Assembly: GCF_000013345.1 (NCBI RefSeq)
Contig: NC_007777.1
Location: forward strand, 3,162,001-3,226,000
DNA from: Frankia casuarinae
GTDB lineage: Bacteria; Actinomycetota; Actinomycetes; Frankiales; Frankiaceae
DNA: 64,000 nucleotides
Reading direction: 5' to 3'
Position 1 is the stretch's first letter; every line of letters starts with the position of its first letter. The notes under the pieces were generated by a model that did no database searches, was not told the DNA's origin, and saw nothing but the letters and a program-made list of their open reading frames with translations. The translations under genes and the position numbers were made by a program. Shown here piece after piece: positions 17,586 through 25,672 of this stretch.

Positions 17586-18383
17586 ATGAGCAGAAAGCTC
17601 TTCTGGATGCGATCGCTGAACGAGATCGGCGTCCTGGTCAGAGCAGTGGGAATCTATCGGGATTTTGTCGCGCAGGTGTATTTTCCGGCGCAGGGTCTTT
17701 CGCGGTGGCAGCGACTGCGGTGCGCTCCCGTCCTGCTGCTCGTCGAGTACCTCGTTTACCGGGTGGACGCGGTCGCGGAGCTAACGCGGCACGCGAGTTT
17801 CGACGATGCCGACAATCGGCGGCTGGCCATTCTGGAGGCCTACAAGGAACGGTTCCGGGCCCTGCTGCGCCGCCTGCACGCGTACAACGACGCCATCGCC
17901 GCCCAGCTTGACCTCGGCGAGGAGTTCGTCCGCCTGGAGAACAAGGCGACCTCCGGCCTGGCTACCGGCCGGGAGGACGTGCTGCGCCTCGCCGAGCTGA
18001 GATCAACCGATGTCCGCCTTCTGCACCTGATGATTTTCGCGCTTACCCGGCAGTCTGTCGACGAGCAGCTGGTCGGATTGCTCTGGCCGGTGGAGGTGCT
18101 GGCCGACATCGCGAACGATCTTTCTCACTACCAGCGAGATGTCGAGAGCTCGACCTTCAACGTCCTGGATTCGTTTACCCGACTGTACGGCGCAGCGGCG
18201 CCGGCCGAACTTCGCGCCGTGATGGATCACTACGAAGCGCAGTTCCAGACGCTGCTGGCCGGGTTCCCGGCGGATCGCCGAGCGGACCTGGCGCGGCTGT
18301 GCACGCGAAGATTCAGGCCTGGAATCGATGTGATTCCGGTGCCCCGGTTGGCGGAGAAGTCCGTCGCGCCCGGGTCCGGGTGA
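17586..18383 (+). CDS. All-helical protein, possible class I isoprenoid synthase fold
   Basis: 265 residues, predicted all helical, with no signal peptide. Two acidic motifs sit where class I terpene enzymes keep their metal ligands: DDADN at 73-77 and NDLSHYQRD at 177-185, the latter resembling the NSE triad (N-D-x2-S/T-x3-E) with imperfect positions. The spacing of about 100 residues and the preceding LLWPVEVLADIANDLSHY helix support this fold, but I do not recognise a named family. Gene context (prenyl synthase remnant, membrane cyclase next door) strengthens the idea. It could be a terpene synthase, a prenyltransferase or a non-catalytic relative. Confidence 0.5.
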   Translation: MSRKLFWMRSLNEIGVLVRAVGIYRDFVAQVYFPAQGLSRWQRLRCAPVLLLVEYLVYRVDAVAELTRHASFDDADNRRLAILEAYKERFRALLRRLHAYNDAIAAQLDLGEEFVRLENKATSGLATGREDVLRLAELRSTDVRLLHLMIFALTRQSVDEQLVGLLWPVEVLADIANDLSHYQRDVESSTFNVLDSFTRLYGAAAPAELRAVMDHYEAQFQTLLAGFPADRRADLARLCTRRFRPGIDVIPVPRLAEKSVAPGSG

Positions 18384-18387
18384 CGGG

Positions 18388-19107
18388 ATGAGATCCGACA
18401 TCACCTACATCACCGGCCTGGTCTGCGTCTCGTTCTGGGTTGTGGCCTACGCGGGTATCATCTATCGCGGCGCCCAAGAGAAGACATTCGGCATGCCGGT
18501 CGCCGCGCTCGCCGCGAACCTCTCCTGGGAGGCTGCCTACTCCTTTTTCATCGATCCGTTTGCCGATGAGATTCACCTCCTGAGCATCGTCTGGTTTGTG
18601 ATCGATCTCGTTATCCTTTGGCAGGTCTGGCGGTTCGGGCCGCGGGAGTTCGAGGACAAGCTCTCCCGTCGTGGCTTCAACATGATGCTTCTCGGTGGGG
18701 TAGCGATTGCGTTCCCGGTCGTCTACCTGGGCTTCTCGGAGTTCCACGATCCGGACGGCGAGTACACCGGCTTCGGCGTCAACTTTATGATGTCGATACT
18801 GTTTGTGGCGATGCTCCTGGAGCGCGAGAGCCCGCGAGGCCAGTCGATGTACATCGCGGTGTCGAAGTTCTTCGGAACCTTCTTCGCGTGGCTGGCGACG
18901 GCCTTCACGGTCACGACTAACAAGGCCGAGCCGTGGCCGGACAGCTTCGGCTCCTTCGTCATTGACAGCGTCACACATGACACCTACCCGCTGACGAGGC
19001 TCATCAATGTTCTTTATCTAGTGACATTTCTGGTGGACATTGGGTACATCGTGACGTTGCGGCGCCATCTCATCGCGGCCAAGATGAGCCCGTGGCGACA
19101 TTTCTAA
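18388..19107 (+). CDS. Pyr4/PaxB/DmtA-like integral membrane terpene cyclase
   Basis: 239 residues with about seven transmembrane segments. Family features seen are ANLSWEAAYSFF with Glu48 and, near the C-terminus, YLVTFLVDIGYI with Asp217. In fungal Pyr4 the catalytic acids are E63 and D218, so both residues and the overall length correspond. The family includes fungal meroterpenoid and indole-diterpene cyclases and the bacterial drimentine cyclases; these protonate an alkene or epoxide of a prenyl chain. It starts 4 bp after the preceding stop. This gene is the main reason to read the operon as a terpenoid or meroterpenoid pathway. Confidence 0.75.
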   Translation: MRSDITYITGLVCVSFWVVAYAGIIYRGAQEKTFGMPVAALAANLSWEAAYSFFIDPFADEIHLLSIVWFVIDLVILWQVWRFGPREFEDKLSRRGFNMMLLGGVAIAFPVVYLGFSEFHDPDGEYTGFGVNFMMSILFVAMLLERESPRGQSMYIAVSKFFGTFFAWLATAFTVTTNKAEPWPDSFGSFVIDSVTHDTYPLTRLINVLYLVTFLVDIGYIVTLRRHLIAAKMSPWRHF

Positions 19108-19206
19108 GGGCGGGAGAATCCCGGCGCGCCTCGCACCGGCGGAGCCCGGCCGTGCGCTGATACGCGCCACCGGGCCTCGCCGGCTACGGCCGCCGAGCCC
19201 TGCGGC

Positions 19207-19632
19207 CTACTGGAAGCGGCGAACGTAGCGATGCTGCCAAGGCGTCTCCACCGCATGGCGAGCATAGTTCGTCCGTATATAGTCAACTGCCTCGCCCGGG
19301 GCGATTCCGTCGAGCACGGCGATACAGGCGAGTGCCGTTCCAGTCCGCCCTTTTCCTCCGGAACACGCAATTTCGACGCGTTCCGAGTCCGCACGCGTCC
19401 AGGCTTCGTGAATGCTGCGTGCCGCGGCCTCTCGATCGGATGGCAGCCGGAAGTCGGGCCATCGTATCCACCGACTCTCCCAGGGGACCGCAGGTGGTTG
19501 ACGTCCCACGAGGTACAGTCCGAACGATGGTTCACTTCCGTCCGGAAGCGGCTGTCGCAGCCCCCTGCCGCGGATAAGCCGGCCCGACGGGAGTGCCAAC
19601 ACTCCCGGCGCCCCAGGTTCCCATGTCGTCAT
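19207..19632 (-). CDS. Protein tyrosine/dual-specificity phosphatase
   Basis: 141 residues. The P-loop CSGGKGRTG has the catalytic Cys and Arg of the C-x5-R signature, inside VEIACSGGKGRTGTALACIAVL. The upstream WPDFRLPSDREAAARSI supplies the usual general-acid loop region. The ATG at 19632 is chosen because the sequence becomes protein-like there; a longer frame upstream is unconvincing. It converges on the terpenoid operon, so it is not part of that transcript, but phosphatases of this size can act on small phosphorylated molecules as well as proteins. Confidence 0.82.
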   Translation of the reverse strand: MTTWEPGAPGVLALPSGRLIRGRGLRQPLPDGSEPSFGLYLVGRQPPAVPWESRWIRWPDFRLPSDREAAARSIHEAWTRADSERVEIACSGGKGRTGTALACIAVLDGIAPGEAVDYIRTNYARHAVETPWQHRYVRRFQ

Positions 19633-19891
19633 TGTTCTGATGCTAACACCACGTCCGTCGCGACAGCGGACCGGGAAGTGGCGGGCAGCGGCTCGGCCGC
19701 GACACACCGGTTGATGAAGAGCATTTCTCCCGGTCGGGTCGAGGCTCACGACCGCCACGTGGATGCACTTCAGCGCGGCGGTCTCGTTCGGGAAGTGTCC
19801 GCGGGCCCGGACCCTGCGGGGTGCCAGAAGTCGGCTTGGACCCGTGAGCTGGGGTGATGCGACGGTGCGGCAGCCGGCATAATGGTCAGTC

Positions 19892-20333
19892 ATGTTCGTA
19901 CGCCTGCTCTATCTGATCTTCGTGCGGGTGTGTGGCTGGTTGGTTATCCTCGGTCGTTCGTCGGCGTCAAAGGATATCGAGCTGCTGGTGCTGCGGCATG
20001 AGGTCGCGGTGCTGCGCCGTACCCAGCCCAAGCCCCGGTGGGACTGGGCGGACCGGGCGGTGCTCGCCGCACTGATCCGACTCCTGCCCAGAGCGCTGCG
20101 AGCGCACCGGCTGGTCACGCCCGGCACCGTCCTGCGGTGGCACCGCCGTCTGATCGTACGGACATGGACCCATCCACAGCGGATGGGTCGGCCACCGGTC
20201 GGCACGGAGATCGTGACCTTCATCGAGCGGCTCGCGACCGAGAACACGACGTGGGGCTACCAGCGGATCCAGGGCGAGCTGCTCAAACTCGGTCACCGGG
20301 TGAGTGCCTCCACGATCCGACGGGTCCTTCAGA
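19892..20333 (+). pseudogene. Integrase-core transposase, N-terminal fragment
   Basis: The beginning MFVRLLYLIFVRVCGWLVILG...DIELLVLRHEVAVLRRTQPKPRWDWADRAV and ENTTWGYQRIQGELLKLGHRVSASTIRRVL is the N-terminal half of an IS481/IS3-like transposase common in Frankia and Streptomyces. The catalytic rve domain is missing. The sequence stops at about 20333, where a lipoprotein gene on the other strand is cut at the same point. Confidence 0.78.
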
Positions 20334-20786
20334 GCAGTCGAACACCATCACCGTCTTCGGCGCCTCCGGCGGGTTGACCGAGGTGACCTCCGGATGCAGC
20401 ACAGGTGCCCCCCGTGCTACCAGCCCGTTGTAATGATCGGCGTACAGGATGCCGGAGGCGACCTGCAACGCCGACCCGGAGGCGTAGCGGACCAGCTCGG
20501 GTGACTGCCAGTTCGAGGTGTGGCTGGCCTCGGCCATCGCCTGCCACAACCCGACGTACGCGGCCACGGCCCGCTGCCCGGCGATCTCGGCGGGCGAGAT
20601 CGGCGACGGCGACACCGAGGGCGATGCGGTGGCGCGCGGCACGGAGGGGGCCGAGGTCGCGGCTGGCCCCGGTTCGGAGGTGTGATCCGAACTGCACGCA
20701 CCCATCACAGTGACGGCCAGCAATACACCGGCCGTGGCCCACCGCGCCGGCCTGCGGCCCGTGGGGAGTTCCGAACGAGGAGCCAC
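20334..20786 (-). pseudogene. Lipoprotein, 3' end lost at an IS joint
   Basis: The start GTG at 20786 has GAGGTGG 5 nt upstream. The N-terminus PARWATAGVLLAVTVMGACSSD is a signal peptide with lipobox VMGAC, followed by a Ser/Pro/Thr linker and a globular part ISPAEIAGQRAVAAYVGLWQAMAEAS...ASGILYADHYNGLVA...KTVMVFDC. Actinomycete homologues I know end with a further 40-50 residues after this DC. Here the transposase fragment replaces them. The family role is unknown. Confidence 0.7.
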
Positions 20787-21090
20787 TGCATCCACCTCGC
20801 AACGTCCGGCGGCGGTCCGTCCCCCCTGTGCTGCGGACCGTTTCCCTCCATGCGTACCTCGCCGGAACGCCAGCGGGCCGTTCCAACTCGGAAGTGGGAA
20901 CGGCAACCCAGCGCAAAATGACCCGTTATGACCACATCGTGTCTAGTCCATACGGGTGCGGGATGTGGCATAACGGGACCATTCACCGCTGGGAAATGGG
21001 GGAATGCTGGCACCGCGCCCGCCCGGCGACACCACAGAAACCGAGGGAGGCAGCCTTCTGGGCCCCCGTTTCACCGTCGACCGGCGGCGC
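20787..21090. other. Intergenic, nothing recognised
   Basis: 304 bp between the lipoprotein start and the end of the TPR regulator. It must hold the lipoprotein promoter, but no clear box, repeat or RNA is visible. Confidence 0.4.
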
Positions 21091-22626
21091 CTACCCGTCG
21101 TCCCGGCCGAGCCGAAGGGCCTCACCCAGATCAGCTGTGGTGGGGCTTGTCGGCCAGCGTGCGGCCAGGTCGGCGTGCAACCGCCGCAGCCGTGGCAGAA
21201 GCCGGACGGACCCCGTCGCGGCGATGATCGTCGCCGCCTCGATACCGGCTGTGCCGGCGAGGTCGGGGCTGTCGGCCTGGAGGTAGGCGGCGGCTAGGTG
21301 GCAGAGGAACTCCGCCGCCCAGCCGGAGGTGCGGGCGTCGCCGAGGCCGGCGAGTCCGCGGGTGAGGCAGGCGATCGCCTCCTCGTTGGAGGCCGGGTCG
21401 TCGCGGCCGAGGTAGCGGCAGACCCAGCCGCGTTCCAACGCGTAGAACTCCGGCGTGTAGTAGTAGATCCACGCCGGGGCCGCCTCGCCGTCCGCCGCTG
21501 CGGCGGCAGCGAGATCGGCGCCCCGAGCCAGCGCCTCGACCGCCGGCCGGCGGCGGCCCGCGAGCGCGTGGGCGCGGGCTTCCTGGTGGGCGTCGTAGGC
21601 CCGCTGGCCCACCCACACCCGCTCGTCCCGCGACGCCGCCCGCGACAGGCCCACCGCGGCGTCGAGCTGGCCGAGGTGGAACGCCAGATGACCCTTGAAG
21701 CTGATTGTGGTCGCGTGCAGGGTGGTCGCGTCCACCTCGAACGCCCACTCCGCGGCCCGGTCCAGCCAGCCACGGGCCGCCGCCCACCGGCCGGTGGAGA
21801 TGTGCAGCCAGCCGGCGAACTCCGCCCACTGCGCCCCGATCTCCACCAGCGGCCCCCGCACCTGCCCCGACGCCTCGCCGATCAGCCGCTCCACCTCACC
21901 CAACTGCGCCATGACCGGGACCAGTAGCCGGGCCGAACCGATCAGGTCCTCGGTCGCCCGCTGCTCGGCCAGGATCGCCGCCAACGACGCCACCACCCGA
22001 CCATCCACACGGCTCGGCCGCGACACCGCACGGCGTAGCCGCTCCTGCTCGTCACCGTCGAGAAACCCGGTCTCTCCGGCGGAGGCCATGGGCTGTGGCG
22101 CGCCGCGGTTGCCCTGCTCGTGGCGGAAAAGGTCGTAGGCCATCGGCCGGGTCCGAACCGCCCCCACAGTCCCGGCAGACTGCGTGCTCCTGCGCCCCCG
22201 AGGCGCGGAATCCACCGTGTTCCGCTGCATGCGATGGAGGAGGAGCCGGTCCTGCGGGCTCAGCCGCTCCCGATCCTCAAGATCGAGGAGGCGATGAACA
22301 TCGGTGCCGTACACAACGGCGAGTAGCGCGAGCACCTGCGGAGTTAGCCGTCGCCGGTCGGGGCGCGGCCAGTTCTCCACCTCGCTCAACCGCGGAGCGG
22401 TCATCACCGGTATGCCATCTGGATCGAAGCCGGTACGGGTGGCATGAGTGTTGATCTGGTTGGCGGCTTCCTGCAACGTCCATCCGAACGCATGCCGGAA
22501 CGCCGCCCGAGGGCGGAGCCGGTAGCGGCGGGCGAACTCGACCGCGGCTTCCTCGTGCGTCATCCCGGCCGCCCGCATCCGCGCACGCAACTCGTTCTGC
22601 TCCACCCGCAGACTCACCCGCGCCAC
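21091..22626 (-). CDS. XRE-type regulator with a TPR-like C-terminal domain
   Basis: 511 residues from the GTG at 22626, which has GGAGG 8 nt upstream and aligns with the start of the paralogue at 23465. The N-terminal region (ELRARMRAAGMTHEEAAVEFARRYRLRPRAAFRHAFGWTLQEAANQIN...LSEVENWPRPDRRRLTPQVLALLAVVYGTDVHRLLDL) is the helix-turn-helix part found in many Streptomyces and Frankia regulators. The remaining 330 residues are Ala-rich helical repeats like tetratricopeptide motifs. The ligand and target are unknown. Such genes often sit beside accessory or differentiation loci. Confidence 0.78.
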   Translation of the reverse strand: MARVSLRVEQNELRARMRAAGMTHEEAAVEFARRYRLRPRAAFRHAFGWTLQEAANQINTHATRTGFDPDGIPVMTAPRLSEVENWPRPDRRRLTPQVLALLAVVYGTDVHRLLDLEDRERLSPQDRLLLHRMQRNTVDSAPRGRRSTQSAGTVGAVRTRPMAYDLFRHEQGNRGAPQPMASAGETGFLDGDEQERLRRAVSRPSRVDGRVVASLAAILAEQRATEDLIGSARLLVPVMAQLGEVERLIGEASGQVRGPLVEIGAQWAEFAGWLHISTGRWAAARGWLDRAAEWAFEVDATTLHATTISFKGHLAFHLGQLDAAVGLSRAASRDERVWVGQRAYDAHQEARAHALAGRRRPAVEALARGADLAAAAAADGEAAPAWIYYYTPEFYALERGWVCRYLGRDDPASNEEAIACLTRGLAGLGDARTSGWAAEFLCHLAAAYLQADSPDLAGTAGIEAATIIAATGSVRLLPRLRRLHADLAARWPTSPTTADLGEALRLGRDDG

Positions 22627-22937
22627 CCGCCCCACCTCCATCCCTCGCGGTGACCGCGCTGGAAAGTCGAACCGCACCGCTATGGATCTCTTCCACCGTA
22701 GCGGGGACAATCACCAGCCCACCGCTCCGCCGAAGCGCGCTCGGCAGCGACACCTTCTCGTCGTCGGACTGGCACAGCAGCCGTTCTCCTCGCGACCTGA
22801 CAGCGCCAGGGTTCGCTTCGATCACAAGATCAGGAAAGATCGAGTTTTCGCGAAGCCTTGACACCTGCGCCAGCGGCACCCTGCCGGGGGTAGCCGCTCA
22901 AAACGGAGAGGACCGGTACGGCTACCCGGGGCAGGGG
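22627..22937. other. Intergenic between two regulator genes
   Basis: 311 bp with the promoter of the 511-residue regulator by position. AGATC occurs several times around 22826-22850 (GATCACAAGATC...AAGATC), which could be operator-like, but there is no firm assignment. Confidence 0.35.
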
Positions 22938-23465
22938 CTATGCCGGCACAGTGAGGCTCCCGGACCACGCCAGCGCGTCCGGTCGTGCCCTCGGCACCCG
23001 GGGCACGACCGCCGTGGGTTCCCGGCGGCAGTGGGGGCAGCGGGCCGGTTGGTGCGCGCACGCGATGGCGTCGATCACCAGCCGGTCCGCCGGGCGCATC
23101 CGTGCGCGGTCGTGGACGTCCACAAGGCTGTGGACGTCGGTCCCGTACACCGAGGCCAGCAGCACCAGAGCGTGCGGCGTGGGCCTGCGCCGCGCGGACG
23201 GGTACGGCCAGTTCTCCACCTCACTGAGGTGGGGAGAGGTCATCGCAGCCCGGCCCAGCGGATCGAGATTGAGATCGGCGGCGTGGGCGTTGATGTGCCC
23301 CGCGGCCTGCGTCAAACTCCACCCGTGCGCGTACCGGAACGCCGCACGGGGCCGGTACCCGTACCGCGCCATGAACTCCTCGGCGATCTCCCCGTGTGTC
23401 CTGCCCGCATCCACCAGGGCGACCCGCAGAGCGTCACGCTCCGCTCGTACGCTGATCGCGCGCAT
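22938..23465 (-). CDS. Short XRE-type regulator, paralogue without TPR domain
   Basis: 175 residues. VRAERDALRVALVDAGRTHGEIAEEFMARYGYRPRAAFRYAHGWSLTQAAGHIN...SEVENWPYPSARRRPTPHALVLLASVYGTDVHSLVD aligns closely with the first 120 residues of the 511-residue regulator. It then ends after a short CxxC-bearing tail (PARCPHCRRE). It lacks the TPR-like part, so it may act as a simple DNA binder or as a partner of the long form. It lies 17 bp downstream of the ATPase-like gene on the same strand. Confidence 0.75.
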   Translation of the reverse strand: MRAISVRAERDALRVALVDAGRTHGEIAEEFMARYGYRPRAAFRYAHGWSLTQAAGHINAHAADLNLDPLGRAAMTSPHLSEVENWPYPSARRRPTPHALVLLASVYGTDVHSLVDVHDRARMRPADRLVIDAIACAHQPARCPHCRREPTAVVPRVPRARPDALAWSGSLTVPA

Positions 23466-23482
23466 GATCGTCCCCTCTCGGG

Positions 23483-24106
23483 TCACGTCGCCGGGCGGCG
23501 GGCCACGCCGGTCACGGCCTCGGGCGCGCGCTGGCTGGGCGGGGGCCAGTGCCACGGGTCCAGTCCACGCAGCGCGTCCGCGACCCGCCGCAACGTCTGC
23601 GGATCGGTGCGGTAGACGACCGGGGCCGCAGGCTCCGGCACCGCCAACGGCGCCCGCGCCGGCAGCGCCACGCCAGCACCTGCTGTCTCCGGCCGCAACC
23701 CGCCCGGAACCTCCCCCCATACGACCTTTCCACCCGATTTGACCCGGTACCAGGACCATGAGCTGCACAGCGCATCCACCAGAACCAGGCCACGCCCGTC
23801 CTCGCTGAACACGTCCGGACTCTTCATCTCGGGGCCGACGTTGCTGCTGTCCCACACCTCCACCACGACCTGCCCGCGCGTGGCCGTGAGCCGCACGGCC
23901 AGCACGTCCTGCGGACGGCTCACCTTCACCGCGTTGGACGTGATCTCCCCCACAACGAGTTCGACGGTGCCCACAGTGTCGGTGTCCACTGACCAGCCCA
24001 GCAGCGTGGCAGTGGTCCTCGCGCGCACCTCGGGCACAGCGGCGGCTGTCGGAGGGAAATGCGCCACCGCCACCCGGATCACCGCCGGCTGGTCGGCCGC
24101 TGTCAT
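23483..24106 (-). CDS. RsbW-like ATP-binding (HATPase_c_2) regulator
   Basis: 207 residues. A GHKL ATPase domain has the N-box ELVVGEITSNAVKV, the G1 box VVEVWDSSNV and the G2 region EDGRGLVLVDALCSSW. This family includes anti-sigma factors and the ATPases encoded beside WhiJ-type regulators in actinomycetes. A C-terminal extension of about 70 residues ends in a Pro-rich segment. It overlaps the upstream small gene (ATGA) and is divergent from the HTH-DUF5753/DUF397 pair, the standard arrangement of such loci. Confidence 0.82.
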   Translation of the reverse strand: MTAADQPAVIRVAVAHFPPTAAAVPEVRARTTATLLGWSVDTDTVGTVELVVGEITSNAVKVSRPQDVLAVRLTATRGQVVVEVWDSSNVGPEMKSPDVFSEDGRGLVLVDALCSSWSWYRVKSGGKVVWGEVPGGLRPETAGAGVALPARAPLAVPEPAAPVVYRTDPQTLRRVADALRGLDPWHWPPPSQRAPEAVTGVARRPAT

Positions 24107-24447
24107 GCCGAGCCCCTCGGGCTGCGGACGGCGCGCGACGGGTGTGGATGCCGGTGATCGTGATGCTCATGTGCGGGTGTACTGTCCGCTGTCGCCGTCG
24201 ATGGCCTGTGGAGTGACGGCAGGTCGCAGCCCGGCAGGACGGCGAACTCAGCCCATGCCACCAGCTCACAGCGCGCGTGTGACAGACGGCGGCTGACCTT
24301 CGCGACACGATCGTCAACGGTCAGGGGAAGACGGGTAAGCGCCTGCCGCATCCGCCCGTGCGCCCACTCGTGGGCGGTATCGAAGTCAGCGAACGCCCCG
24401 AGCGGCTGCCCGTCCGCGTCCCACACCACGAAGCGGTGTCCGTCCAT
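24103..24447 (-). CDS. Small unrecognised protein upstream of the ATPase
   Basis: 114 residues from the ATG at 24447: MDGHRFVVWDADGQPLGAFADFDTAHEWAHGRMRQAL..., ending in a His-rich stretch (HEHHDHRHPHPSR). The first half looks like a small beta-alpha domain; the His-rich tail could bind metal. Its stop overlaps the ATPase start by 4 bp, so the two are probably co-translated. No family is recognised. Confidence 0.55.
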   Translation of the reverse strand: MDGHRFVVWDADGQPLGAFADFDTAHEWAHGRMRQALTRLPLTVDDRVAKVSRRLSHARCELVAWAEFAVLPGCDLPSLHRPSTATADSTPAHEHHDHRHPHPSRAVRSPRGSA

Positions 24448-24593
24448 GGCACCTCCCGGTCTAGCATGGCTTGATGCAACGATCCACGTTGCTGCAACAG
24501 CATGCAAGAGTCTCAGGGAAACTTTGGTTGCCGTGGTGCGTGTAGCGTCCGACCTGGACGATCACCTGTGATCCGGAGTGGAGGGGCCTGCTG

Positions 24594-25442
24594 ATGCCTC
24601 GGCGTCCACCGTCGGCGCGTGCCCGTGGGCTCGGCGCTGAACTTCGCGACCTGCGTCTCGGCCTCGGGAAGACCAGCCGCGCTGTAGCCGAAGGCTTGGG
24701 GTGGTCTCCCAGCACACTTAGCCGGCTGGAGAACGGCCTACGCGGCATCACGGTCGAAGACGTCGCGGCGCTGCTGGTCGTCTACCAGGTCACCGGTCCG
24801 GAGCGAGATCGCCTCCTCGCGCTGGCGCGGGAAGTCGACAGGCCCGGCTGGTGGGAGACCGGCCTGCCGGGACTGCCCAACCAGCTCACGGCGCTCATCG
24901 GCTTCGAGTCGCAGGCCGAGAGGATCACCGAGGTGGGCATGCTGCTTGTGCCCGGCCTGCTCCAGACCACGGAGTACGCCCGCGCCGTCATGGTCGGCGG
25001 AGACGTCCCCGCCCACGAGATCGAAGCGCGGGTGGTTACCCGACTCGGCCGGCAAGCGCTCCTGAGTCGCGCAGACCCGCCCGAGCTGCATGTGATCATT
25101 GACGAGTCCGTTCTACGCCGCCCGGTCGGCGGCCCCGCCGTGATGGCCGCGCAGCTACAGCACATCCTCACCGCGGCATCCCGGCCCACGATCACCGTGC
25201 AGGTTCTCCTCAGCGCACTCGGGGCGCATCTCGGCACCGCCGGGTCGTTCGTGCTACTGGAGTTCCTCAAGGCGCACGCCATCGTCCACCTCGAACACCT
25301 ACGCTCCAGCCTGTTCGTCGACGAACCCGGCGACGTCGCCCCGTTCATGCAGGCCCGGGATACGCTGGCACAACAGGCTCTTGACCCCACCGCATCAGCG
25401 GACCTGCTGGCATCCGTCGCAGACGAGTACCAAGGGAGGTGA
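24594..25442 (+). CDS. HTH-DUF5753 regulator (WhiJ type)
   Basis: 282 residues. The helix-turn-helix LGAELRDLRLGLGKTSRAVAEGLGWSPSTLSRLENGLRGITVEDVAALL is followed by the DUF5753 region beginning GWWE and containing VPGLLQTTEYARAVM...RLGRQALLSRADPPELHVIIDESVLRRPVGG...ITVQVLL. This is the large Streptomyces/Frankia WhiJ-like family of developmental regulators. GGAGGGG lies upstream of the ATG. The stop overlaps the DUF397 gene, its usual partner. Confidence 0.9.
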   Translation: MPRRPPSARARGLGAELRDLRLGLGKTSRAVAEGLGWSPSTLSRLENGLRGITVEDVAALLVVYQVTGPERDRLLALAREVDRPGWWETGLPGLPNQLTALIGFESQAERITEVGMLLVPGLLQTTEYARAVMVGGDVPAHEIEARVVTRLGRQALLSRADPPELHVIIDESVLRRPVGGPAVMAAQLQHILTAASRPTITVQVLLSALGAHLGTAGSFVLLEFLKAHAIVHLEHLRSSLFVDEPGDVAPFMQARDTLAQQALDPTASADLLASVADEYQGR

Positions 25443-25642
25443 GCACGACGGATCTGACCAACGCTGAATGGCGCAAATCGAGTTACAGCGCGACGCAGAC
25501 CACCTGCGTAGAGGTAGCACAGGTTGATGAAGTCGTTGCCGTCCGTGACAGCAAAGACCCCACGGGCCCGGTTCTCGTCTTCACCCCCGACGAATGGGCG
25601 GCGTTTCTAGCCGGCGTACGAGACGGCGAATTCAACCATTAG
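25439..25642 (+). CDS. DUF397 protein
   Basis: 67 residues: NAEWRKSSYSATQTTCVEVA...VAVRDSKDPTGPVLVFTPDEWAAFLAGVRDGEF. This is a textbook DUF397 protein, small partners of WhiJ-type regulators that modulate their DNA binding. The GTG start overlaps the regulator stop. Confidence 0.92.
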   Translation: MSTTDLTNAEWRKSSYSATQTTCVEVAQVDEVVAVRDSKDPTGPVLVFTPDEWAAFLAGVRDGEFNH

Positions 25643-25672
25643 TGGCGCGACATGGTGATGCAACCAGCGAGA

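Noticed and set aside
20283-20386. A transposase-lipoprotein overlap as a real antisense gene pair
   Set aside because: Both proteins lose their conserved sequence at the same point (about 20333), which is a recombination joint rather than two overlapping genes.
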